DNA from: an uncultured Micrococcales bacterium
Lineage (GTDB): Bacteria; Actinomycetota; Actinomycetes; Actinomycetales; Microbacteriaceae
NCBI GenBank assembly: GCA_903866485.1
Contig: CAIPNT010000168.1
Location: 1 to 11,074, forward strand
Direction: 5' to 3'
Length of the DNA stretch: 11,074 nucleotides
A model generated the notes under the pieces. The model worked only from the letters and a program-made list of their open reading frames with translations, was not told where the DNA came from and made no database searches. This document shows, piece by piece, positions 1 through 5,888 of this stretch. Position 1 is the stretch's first letter, and each line of letters starts with the position of its first letter. The translations under genes were made by a program, and so were the position numbers.

Positions 1-1
1 A

Positions 2-796
2 GCTGGCACCACCTGGGCAAAGATCAGCTTGACTGGCTCAAACGCTGGCGAGAAGCTAACCGCTTCAGGCACCGGCGTGTTCCTATCAATCGATGGCGCA
101 ACTCCTACCAAGGACTCAGCTTCAAAGGTTGCTCAGGCAGCTGCTGCAACTGTTTGGGTTGCATCTAACACCACCGGCGCAAAGACCATCACCATCACCA
201 ATGGCACCGTCTCTGCAACCGTTGTTGTAACCTTCGACAAGTCAGTTGCAGTTACCTCATCGGTAGCTAACGCTGGTGCAGTTGTTGCTCTAGGTTCACT
301 AGCAACCTCTTCACAGGCTGGACGCTCGGTTGACGTTTCAGCAACCATCGTTGACAAGTTCGGCAACCCACTTCAGGGTGCAACCGTTACCTTGTCATCA
401 ACTGGCGTTGGCTACCTTGCTAACACCACCACCACCTCAGATGCAAACGGTAAGGTTACCGGCAAGCTAATCGTTGGTGCACTAGAGAACGGTGACGCAG
501 TTGTTACTGCTTCAGCAGCTCTTGGTGACTCAACCACCGCTTCAGCCGCAAAGACCATTACCTTTGGTGCAACCGATGCTCAGATCGACATCGTTGGCAA
601 CCGCGTAACCGCGACTGCCTCATACACCTCAGGCAAGACCGTTGCGTTCTATGTTGACGGAATCAAGAAGTGGTCAAAGCTTTCAGCTGCTGACTCTGAC
701 TTGGTTGTCAACTACAACCTAAAGAAGGGCACCCACACCGTGACCGTGAAGGTCTCAGGCGGTTTCGCAACCACTGAGAAGTTCATCGTCAAGTAA
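2..796 (+). CDS. Secreted/surface protein with bacterial Ig-like repeats, C-terminal part (5' end outside window)
   Basis: The frame is open from base 2 to the TAA at 794-796, giving 264 residues of a longer protein. The sequence is rich in Thr, Ala, Val, Ser and Gly, with no cysteine, as in extracellular beta-sandwich proteins. One segment (about bases 320-570) resembles a Big_1/invasin-type Ig-like domain: a DKFGNPLQGATVTL stretch followed by a DANGKVTG turn, the usual D-x-x-G-N-P-x-x-G-x-x-V and T-D-x-x-G-K pattern. A last domain (about 580-793) has alternating hydrophobic strands and ends in FIVK. There is no LPXTG motif, C-terminal membrane helix or basic tail, so the protein is not an evident sortase substrate. 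It may be secreted, S-layer-like or held by an N-terminal domain not seen here. Codon choice is strongly biased (Ser mostly TCA, Thr ACC, Asn AAC, Lys AAG), unlike the downstream genes, which suggests high expression. The exact function is unknown. Confidence 0.85.
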   Translation, partial: AGTTWAKISLTGSNAGEKLTASGTGVFLSIDGATPTKDSASKVAQAAAATVWVASNTTGAKTITITNGTVSATVVVTFDKSVAVTSSVANAGAVVALGSLATSSQAGRSVDVSATIVDKFGNPLQGATVTLSSTGVGYLANTTTTSDANGKVTGKLIVGALENGDAVVTASAALGDSTTASAAKTITFGATDAQIDIVGNRVTATASYTSGKTVAFYVDGIKKWSKLSAADSDLVVNYNLKKGTHTVTVKVSGGFATTEKFIVK

Positions 797-815
797 TAGG
801 TTCCATCTCTAAGGG

Positions 816-852
816 AAGCCCCCTGGCCTGTGCGGGTCAGGGGGTTTCTCTG
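816..852 (+). terminator. Rho-independent terminator after the Ig-like surface protein gene
   Basis: A 10-bp GC-rich stem pairs 819-828 (CCCCCTGGCC) with 835-844 (GGTCAGGGGG), with one G-T wobble and a 6-base loop. The stem can extend outward through A/T and G/T pairs (816-818 with 845-847). A T-rich tract (TTTCTCTGTT) follows. It begins 20 bp after the stop codon and separates the surface protein gene from the next unit. Confidence 0.9.
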
Positions 853-880
853 TTAACAAGGCACACCGATTGATTAGGCT
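853..880 (+). promoter_or_regulatory. Candidate promoter for a leaderless transcript starting at the 887 gene
   Basis: TTAACA (853-858) is a -35-like hexamer (5 of 6 matches to TTGACA). After 16 bases comes TAGGCT (875-880), which has the T-A....T core of a -10 box. The ATG lies at 887, 6 bases after the -10 box, where transcription would be expected to begin. No clear Shine-Dalgarno is seen, so a leaderless mRNA is likely. This is inferred from sequence only. Confidence 0.55.
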
Positions 881-886
881 TAGCAC

Positions 887-1354
887 ATGGCATATGAATA
901 CAAACAGCACCCACACGTTGAGGCTCGCAAGACCAAGGGCCCTGCCGTTTCTAAGCGTCACCACAGCAGCAAAAGCCAGCTCAGCCTAAACGACCGCATC
1001 GGTCTTGGCGTGACCAAGCGCGTTGGCAGCATGTGGGCGGCATACGTGTTCTTTGCCCTAACCCTGGTGTCTCTGCCTGCAGCATTGGCTTCTGGCAACA
1101 CGCTGATCATCGTCTCTTGGGTGGCCCAAACCTTTTTGCAGTTGGTGTTGCTGCCAATCATCATCGTTGGTCAAAACATTCAGGCCAAGTCTTCAGATGA
1201 CCGTGCAATTGCCACATATGAAGACGCCGGCGCCATTCTCGAAGAGTCAAAAGAGATTCAGGCTCACCTCGCTGCGCAAGACCAGGCCCTCAACGCCATT
1301 GTCAGCAAGATGCAGGCCCTCGAAGAGCAGATTGCAAAGCAGCTGAAGAAATAA
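887..1354 (+). CDS. DUF1003-like small membrane protein
   Basis: The protein has 155 residues. Residues 1-34 form a basic, His-rich hydrophilic tail. An N-D-R-I segment (35-38) precedes two hydrophobic helices (about 49-68 and 73-94). These are followed by P-I-I-I-V-G-Q-N-I-Q-A (90-100) and a charged helical region (115-153) with coiled-coil character. The order D-R-I, two helices, then P-I-I-x-x-x-Q-N-x-Q is what I know from the DUF1003 family, whose biochemical role is not established. The loop between the helices is short, suggesting a hairpin in the membrane with both ends in the cytoplasm. The ATG at 887 is preceded by a promoter-like element and no ribosome binding site. The stop is directly followed by the nucS ATG (TAAATG), so the two are probably cotranscribed. 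Family assignment is by recalled pattern. Confidence 0.75.
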   Translation: MAYEYKQHPHVEARKTKGPAVSKRHHSSKSQLSLNDRIGLGVTKRVGSMWAAYVFFALTLVSLPAALASGNTLIIVSWVAQTFLQLVLLPIIIVGQNIQAKSSDDRAIATYEDAGAILEESKEIQAHLAAQDQALNAIVSKMQALEEQIAKQLKK

Positions 1355-2047
1355 ATGCGCCTGGTTATTGCTCGGTGCGCGGTTGACTATTCGGGTCGGC
1401 TTTCGGCCCACCTGCCGCTGGCAACCCGCCTGCTGATGCTCAAAAATGACGGCTCAATTTTGGTTCACAGCGACTCAGGCTCTTATAAGCCTCTGAACTG
1501 GATGAACCCGCCATGCACCATTGTGGTTGAAGAGCCTTCGACCGAAGCCGCCGAGTTTGGCGTGATTGAAGTTTGGCGCGTGCAGCAAAAGAAAACCGAA
1601 GATGTGCTCAAGGTTTCGATTCACGAAATCATCGCCGATGTGGCTCACGAGCTGGGCGAAGACCCAGGCCTCATCAAAGATGGCGTTGAAGCTCACCTGC
1701 AGGTTTTGTTGGCCGAGCAGATTGAGCTGGTGTCCGAAGATGCCAAGCTGGTTCGTCGCGAATATATGACCGCGATTGGCCCGGTTGACATTTTGGCTCG
1801 AGACTCGGCCGGTTCGATTGCTGTTGAGCTTAAGCGGCGCGGAGACATCGACGGCGTAGAGCAGTTAACCCGCTATCTAGAACTGATGAACCGCGACCCG
1901 TTGCTTGCCCCGGTTAGGGGAGTGTTTGCCGCCCAAGAGATTAAGCCTCAGGCCCGCAAATTGGCAGAAGACCGTGGCATTGCATGCTTAGTCTTGGACT
2001 ACGACGAAATGCGCGGAGTAGACAATGGCGTTCCAAGGCTCTTCTAA
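1355..2047 (+). CDS. nucS: Mismatch-specific endonuclease NucS (EndoMS)
   Basis: NucS/EndoMS cuts both strands of DNA at mismatches and supports the non-canonical mismatch repair of actinobacteria that lack MutS/MutL. The 230-residue length is normal for the family. The N-terminal DNA-binding/dimerisation half shows the signature opening [16 protein letters not shown], and K-P-L-N-W-M with N-P-P-C (45-54). The C-terminal nuclease half has the RecB-like site: E136 (R-R-E-Y), D145 (G-P-V-D-I-L), E158 and K160 (V-E-L-K-R-R-G), then Q170-Y174. The extreme C-terminus, P-R-L-F, resembles a short sliding-clamp-binding tail; interaction of actinobacterial NucS with the beta clamp is known, but the match here is my inference. 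It starts immediately after the upstream stop, consistent with translational coupling, and its last 23 bases overlap the transporter gene in another frame. Confidence 0.95.
   Translation: MRLVIARCAVDYSGRLSAHLPLATRLLMLKNDGSILVHSDSGSYKPLNWMNPPCTIVVEEPSTEAAEFGVIEVWRVQQKKTEDVLKVSIHEIIADVAHELGEDPGLIKDGVEAHLQVLLAEQIELVSEDAKLVRREYMTAIGPVDILARDSAGSIAVELKRRGDIDGVEQLTRYLELMNRDPLLAPVRGVFAAQEIKPQARKLAEDRGIACLVLDYDEMRGVDNGVPRLF
2015..2018 (+). promoter_or_regulatory. Shine-Dalgarno for the NRAMP-type transporter, inside nucS
   Basis: GGAG lies 6 bases before the ATG at 2025, within the nucS coding sequence. It supports the overlapping start of the transporter over later in-frame alternatives. Confidence 0.6.
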
Positions 2048-3356
2048 AGAAGATTCGCACCAAAAGGGCAACAAGAGGCACAAGCGAGTGCATCACCCGT
2101 CGCGCTTCAACATTCGCGGCAAGGGATACTTTCACCGTCTTGGCCCGGGCATTGTCACGGGAGCCGCCGACGATGATCCATCTGGCATCGGCACCTATTC
2201 TCAGGCTGGCGCCGCAGCCGGCTATGGCTTTTTGTGGTCGGCAATTTGGTTGCTGCCACTAGCCTTCGCCACGCAAGAGGCTTGCGCCCGCCTTGCCTTG
2301 GTCACCGGAAAAGGGTTGGCGGCGATCATCCGTGCCACCCTGCCTCGCTGGGTGTTGCTGATTGCGGTTATTTTGGTCTCGGTGGCCAACACCGTAAACA
2401 TCGCCGCCGATCTTGGCTCGATGGCCGCCGCGCTGCGACTGCTGGTGCCAATCGACCAGGTGGTTGGCGTGGTTGGCTTTGCGGTGCTGATGGCATTCAT
2501 TGAAATCGTCGTGCCCTATCACCGCTATGCCAAGGTTCTGCGCTGGCTCTGTGCCTCACTGCTGGCCTATGTGGCCGTGCTGTTTGTGGCGCACGTTAAC
2601 TGGGCCACCGTGGCAAGTTCGGCTTTCATCCCTCACATGAATTTCACTAAGGCTTCATTCGAGCTGCTGATCGCCTTGGCCGGCACCACCATCTCGCCAT
2701 ACCTGTTCTTTTGGCAAGCTGCCGAAGAGGTTGAAGAGCGCCACGAACCCGAGGTTGAGCAGGGCGGCACGCCAACCGAGGTTGCCATCGATCACATTCA
2801 GGCAATGCGCGGTGATGTGTTTAGCGGCATGCTCACCGGCGTCTTCATCATGTTTGCAATCATGGCCACCTCGGCTGCCACGCTGAATGCCACCGGCATC
2901 ATCAACATCAACTCGGCCGAGGATGCCGCGGCCGCCCTGCGCCCAATTGCCGGCGACTTTGCCGGGCTGCTGTTTTTGCTTGGCATCTTGGGAGTTGGCC
3001 TGTTGTCGGTGCCGGTTTTGGCCGGCTCGACCGCATATGCGTTGGCCGAAACCTTCGGTTGGCGAGCCTCGCTCGAGCTCAAGCCCTGGAAGGCGCGTGC
3101 CTTCTATGCGGTGATTGTGGCCTCGGTTGCCATCGCTGTGGTACTCAACCTGATCGGCATCGAACCGATGCACTTCTTGGTTTTGGCGGCGGTGCTTAAC
3201 GGCCTTTCGGCACCCATTTTGATGGCCATTGTTTGGTATTTGGCTCGCAACAAAAACCTACTCGGCCGCTGGGCTTCGCCGCTCTGGTCTCAGATCTTGC
3301 TTGCAGTGGCCACCTTGGCCATGACCGCGCTGCCATTCTTTTGGATATTCGTTTAA
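2025..3356 (+). CDS. Divergent NRAMP-family divalent metal ion transporter
   Basis: A 443-residue inner-membrane protein with about 11 hydrophobic helices after a basic, His-rich tail of about 38 residues. The first helix region carries [17 protein letters not shown] (40-56), then T-Y-S-Q-A-G-A and, further on, Q-E-x-x-A-R-L. These mark the NRAMP superfamily. The D-P-G-N of classical Mn/Fe NRAMPs is D51-P-S-G here. The sixth-helix region reads [12 protein letters not shown] (220-231), without the canonical M-P-H metal ligand. That places it in a divergent clade; relatives outside the classical group (NRMT type) were reported to transport Mg2+ and Mn2+, so the ion cannot be assigned from sequence. 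A hydrophilic loop at about 232-262 separates the helix bundles. The gene overlaps nucS by 23 bp and is probably translated from the same mRNA. Confidence 0.87.
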   Translation: MAFQGSSKEDSHQKGNKRHKRVHHPSRFNIRGKGYFHRLGPGIVTGAADDDPSGIGTYSQAGAAAGYGFLWSAIWLLPLAFATQEACARLALVTGKGLAAIIRATLPRWVLLIAVILVSVANTVNIAADLGSMAAALRLLVPIDQVVGVVGFAVLMAFIEIVVPYHRYAKVLRWLCASLLAYVAVLFVAHVNWATVASSAFIPHMNFTKASFELLIALAGTTISPYLFFWQAAEEVEERHEPEVEQGGTPTEVAIDHIQAMRGDVFSGMLTGVFIMFAIMATSAATLNATGIININSAEDAAAALRPIAGDFAGLLFLLGILGVGLLSVPVLAGSTAYALAETFGWRASLELKPWKARAFYAVIVASVAIAVVLNLIGIEPMHFLVLAAVLNGLSAPILMAIVWYLARNKNLLGRWASPLWSQILLAVATLAMTALPFFWIFV

Positions 3357-3403
3357 TAGAATATTCCGAGCGCAGCGCCGAACGCCTGTGCCATTGTTGA
3401 CGC
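3357..3403 (+). promoter_or_regulatory. Short intergenic region with candidate promoters for the two-component operon
   Basis: Two possible -10 boxes are visible. TAGAAT (3357-3362) overlaps the end of the transporter gene and would give a leader of about 35 bases. CATTGT (3392-3397), preceded by TG at 3389-3390 (extended -10 form), ends 6 bases before the ATG at 3404 and would give a leaderless mRNA. Neither has a convincing -35, and there is no Shine-Dalgarno before 3404. AATATTCC (3360-3367) is repeated inverted as GGAATATT (3407-3414). No terminator with a T tract is seen, so read-through from the transporter gene is possible. Confidence 0.35.
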
Positions 3404-4057
3404 ATGGGAATATTTGATCGCAGAGTTTTAGTCGTCGATGACGATCAGTTGCTTTTGGGTCTAATCGCAGCCAAGTTAGAGTCTGACGGATTCGAGGTTG
3501 AAAAGGCTACGGATAGTGCCACCGCTCGACGCATCGCCGATAAGTTTGACCCAGACATCGCCGTTCTTGACATCGAGTTGGGTCACGGGCCAACCGGAAT
3601 CGACCTGGCTCACATCCTGCGCAAAAAGAACACCGAGATAGTTCTGGTGTTTTTGACTCACATTCCTGAGCCGCGCCTGGTTGGCCTAGAAAACAAGGCC
3701 ATTCCTAAAAACGCGGCCTACCTGGTGAAAGATCGCCTTGCCGACCCAGGAGTATTGGTGCAGGCCATCGAGGCTGCCGTGCGCGACAAGGTTGACGCAG
3801 GTTTCAGAGATGACAAGAACACCGAACACCCGTTCTCGGGGGCATCTCGCAGTCAGTTGGCCGTGCTGCAGATGATTGCCCTTGGCATGAGCAACACCCA
3901 AATTGCCAAAGAACGCGGCACCACAATTCGTGCGGTTGAAAACCTCGTCAAGCGGGCTCTCGAAAATGCTGGCATCGACCCTGAGAGCGAAGCCAACCCT
4001 CGAGTTATAGCCGCGCGCGAATATATCAAGCTCACCGGCATGCCGTTTGGCCGTTAG
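3404..4057 (+). CDS. Two-component response regulator, receiver plus LuxR-type HTH (NarL/FixJ class)
   Basis: The protein has 217 residues, normal for the class. The N-terminal receiver (about 6-125) has the acidic pocket D12-D13 (V-L-V-V-D-D-D), the phosphorylation site D56 (A-V-L-D-I-E-L), T85 (F-L-T) and the conserved K109 (Y-L-V-K-D). A linker (126-143) leads to a C-terminal LuxR/GerE-like helix-turn-helix (about 147-212). There, S-N-T-Q-I-A-K-E-R-G-T-T-I-R-A-V-E-N (163-180) is the usual recognition region, though its close is less standard than in NarL. It should bind DNA once phosphorylated by the kinase encoded 9 bp downstream. The target genes are unknown. It could control its own operon or the neighbouring sugar operon, but no binding site can be proven from one sequence. 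Confidence 0.92.
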   Translation: MGIFDRRVLVVDDDQLLLGLIAAKLESDGFEVEKATDSATARRIADKFDPDIAVLDIELGHGPTGIDLAHILRKKNTEIVLVFLTHIPEPRLVGLENKAIPKNAAYLVKDRLADPGVLVQAIEAAVRDKVDAGFRDDKNTEHPFSGASRSQLAVLQMIALGMSNTQIAKERGTTIRAVENLVKRALENAGIDPESEANPRVIAAREYIKLTGMPFGR

Positions 4058-4066
4058 TCGCTACCA

Positions 4067-5827
4067 ATGAGTCAGGCAGTGTCGGCCAATCAGCCCTTTT
4101 CGCGCGTTTCGCGCCTAGGGCGCAAGCAAAACTGGGGTTGGTCGCTGCTGTTTTTGACGGCCGTGATCAGCGTCACGTTTAGTCTGCTTTTTGACGCAGT
4201 GCGCCTGCAAGACTGGTCGCCCATCTGGTTCATCATCAACCTGGCCACACTGCTTGAGGTGTTTGTCGTTGCAGCGGTGACCCGCAGGCTGATTCTTGAC
4301 CGGTTGCTAGATCAACAGCCCAGGCCGTGGCTCAATCTGGTTTTTGCCGGCCTGCTCGGCTCGATAAAAAATGTCAGCGTCGAAGCCTTGGCTCGCGCCT
4401 TTGGAATTGCCGGCGACCCGATCTGGGAGTTTCGCATCATCGGCGGATTCGGTCTTGGTGTCGCAATCTTCTTGTTTGCCGGATTAGCCCTTGGCGCCCA
4501 CGCCGAACACCGAGCAATCTTGGCAGAGCTGCAGGCCGTGCAGCGTGCACTGCTGCAGCTGAGAAACTCATCAAAGGCCAGGCTCGACGCGGTAAACGAC
4601 AAGCTTTCACTGCAGGCCCGCGAGCTGCTGTTGCCCAAGTTGCACAGCATTCAAATCATGATTGCCAACCCGGCAGACACACCTAAGGCCATCGCCAGCC
4701 TGCGCGAATTTATCTACCAAGATGTTCGACCGCTCAGCGACTCACTCGCCGAGCGCCTGATAGCGCCGGCTCACCTATCGAGCCTCGACGACGCCTCAGC
4801 ACCGCGCCGACGGTTCTTGCAGTCTGAGGTCGAGGTAAAGCCTCTGATTCCGGTTTGGCTCAGCGGAGCGATGTTTGTCTTCGGAGCATTTTCAATCGCC
4901 TATATGGTGCTTGGCGCGCCCGAATGCAACGCCGCAATAATTGTTTCACCGTGGTCAATGATTTTGCTTTCACTCTTCAAATTGGCAATCCCAGCGCACT
5001 TCAGGCTCACCCGACTAAAACTCGGATGGTTGACCATCGGGCTAGGTTTGCTTTGCTCGGCGCCAACATATATGGCCATGTATGTTCACGCGGCAAACCT
5101 TGGGCAACAACTGCTAATGGCAATGTATGTGCCACTGATGATTTTTGGGCTGTTGGCTTTTGTCTATTCTGAGAGCCTCGACGCAGACCGCATTCAGGCG
5201 CGCGATGTGATCATCAGCGAAAACCAAGACCTCGCCCACGACCAGGCGCTGTTTGAACAAAAGCTTTGGTTGGCCCGTCGCGCATGGCAGTTTGTAGTTC
5301 ACGGCACAGTGCAGTCGGCACTCACCGCCGCGCTCACCCGGTTGCAGGCAACCGAGCACCCAGACGCCGTGGTTTTGGCAACCGTGAACCAAGACATAGA
5401 GCGTGCTCGCACAGCGCTCGTGTCAAAGCCTGAAAGCCAGGTAAACCTATCTGCCGCCATAGGGGTGCTGCAAGAAACCTGGCAGGGCATCTGCCAGATT
5501 GAACCACACATTGCAGATGAAGCCGCCGCGGTTATTTCGGCAGATAAGGATGCCTCTGCGTGCCTCAATGAGATCATCAAAGAAGCCGTCTCAAACGCGG
5601 TTCGTCACGCTGACGCCCAAAAAATTGACATCCATATTGACCTTGGCGATTCAGACTCGCTCGAGGTTTTGGTCACCAACGATGGGTTGCCGCTGCGCAC
5701 CAACAACTCTCAGGGGGTTGGCTCAAGACTCATCGAAGAGTTGACCACCGACTGGTCACTCTCAACCAACCGCAGCACCGGGCTAACCGAGTTTCGAGCC
5801 AATCTTCCGCTACAGCGCGATTTTTAG
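4067..5827 (+). CDS. Membrane sensor histidine kinase with duplicated-looking sensor/helical modules
   Basis: The protein has 586 residues. Four hydrophobic segments (about 25-42, 52-72, 88-102, 126-143) are followed by a helical, charged region (145-232). A second set of four (about 262-282, 290-308, 318-337, 347-366) leads into a helix with H412 (V-V-H-G-T-V-Q), the probable phospho-acceptor in an HPK7/HisKA_3-like dimerisation domain. The ATPase domain follows: N box E-A-V-S-N-A-V-R-H (506-514, N510), G1-like N-D-G (538-540) and G2 G-V-G-S-R-L (550-555). The final strand ends near L-P-L (580-582), leaving no extra domain. The kinase should phosphorylate the regulator encoded just upstream. 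There are no large extracytoplasmic loops, so the stimulus is probably sensed in the membrane or inside the cell. The start at 4067 lacks a Shine-Dalgarno and is probably coupled to the regulator's stop codon 9 bp before. Confidence 0.9.
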   Translation: MSQAVSANQPFSRVSRLGRKQNWGWSLLFLTAVISVTFSLLFDAVRLQDWSPIWFIINLATLLEVFVVAAVTRRLILDRLLDQQPRPWLNLVFAGLLGSIKNVSVEALARAFGIAGDPIWEFRIIGGFGLGVAIFLFAGLALGAHAEHRAILAELQAVQRALLQLRNSSKARLDAVNDKLSLQARELLLPKLHSIQIMIANPADTPKAIASLREFIYQDVRPLSDSLAERLIAPAHLSSLDDASAPRRRFLQSEVEVKPLIPVWLSGAMFVFGAFSIAYMVLGAPECNAAIIVSPWSMILLSLFKLAIPAHFRLTRLKLGWLTIGLGLLCSAPTYMAMYVHAANLGQQLLMAMYVPLMIFGLLAFVYSESLDADRIQARDVIISENQDLAHDQALFEQKLWLARRAWQFVVHGTVQSALTAALTRLQATEHPDAVVLATVNQDIERARTALVSKPESQVNLSAAIGVLQETWQGICQIEPHIADEAAAVISADKDASACLNEIIKEAVSNAVRHADAQKIDIHIDLGDSDSLEVLVTNDGLPLRTNNSQGVGSRLIEELTTDWSLSTNRSTGLTEFRANLPLQRDF

Positions 5828-5832
5828 ATTTT

Positions 5833-5874
5833 TCGGCTGAACCCCTCTGCCTGACTTATTCACACAACAGCCGA
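5833..5874. repeat. Inverted repeat across the legB promoter
   Basis: TCGGCTG (5833-5839) and CAGCCGA (5868-5874) are perfect inverted copies separated by 28 bases. The right arm abuts the -10 box and the arms enclose the -35 box and a DnaA-box-like 9-mer. It could be an operator, but 7-bp arms with a long loop may also be chance. No T tract follows, so it is not a terminator. Confidence 0.35.
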
Positions 5875-5880
5875 TAAACT
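5851..5880 (+). promoter_or_regulatory. Promoter of the nonulosonic acid operon (leaderless legB start)
   Basis: CTGACT (5851-5856, 4 of 6 to TTGACA) is followed after 18 bases by TAAACT (5875-5880), a good -10 box. The first legB ATG lies at 5889, 8 bases after the -10, so transcription should begin at or within a base or two of the start codon. No Shine-Dalgarno is present. The TTG at 5880 overlaps the last base of the -10 box and cannot be a start on this transcript. Confidence 0.65.
5856..5864 (+). promoter_or_regulatory. DnaA-box-like 9-mer in the legB promoter spacer
   Basis: TTATTCACA matches the TTATNCACA DnaA-box consensus at every position. It sits between the -35 and -10 boxes of the operon promoter. 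A single copy is expected by chance roughly once per few tens of kb on both strands, so function is uncertain. Confidence 0.3.
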
Positions 5881-5888
5881 TGACCCCT

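Noticed and set aside
2655..3173. 172-codon minus-strand open frame
   Set aside because: It is antisense to the transmembrane region of the NRAMP-like gene. The His/Gln/Gly/Arg-rich translation has no family resemblance.
5807..5832. Possible terminator at the end of the kinase gene (CGC-TACA-GCG followed by T-rich sequence)
   Set aside because: The stem is only 3 bp within a 4-base loop, and the T tract is interrupted, so it is too weak to call an intrinsic terminator.
5856..5864. Replication origin suggested by a DnaA-box-like 9-mer
   Set aside because: There is only one box, no A/T-rich unwinding region and no dnaA/dnaN/gidA-type genes nearby. It is kept only as a possible regulatory site.
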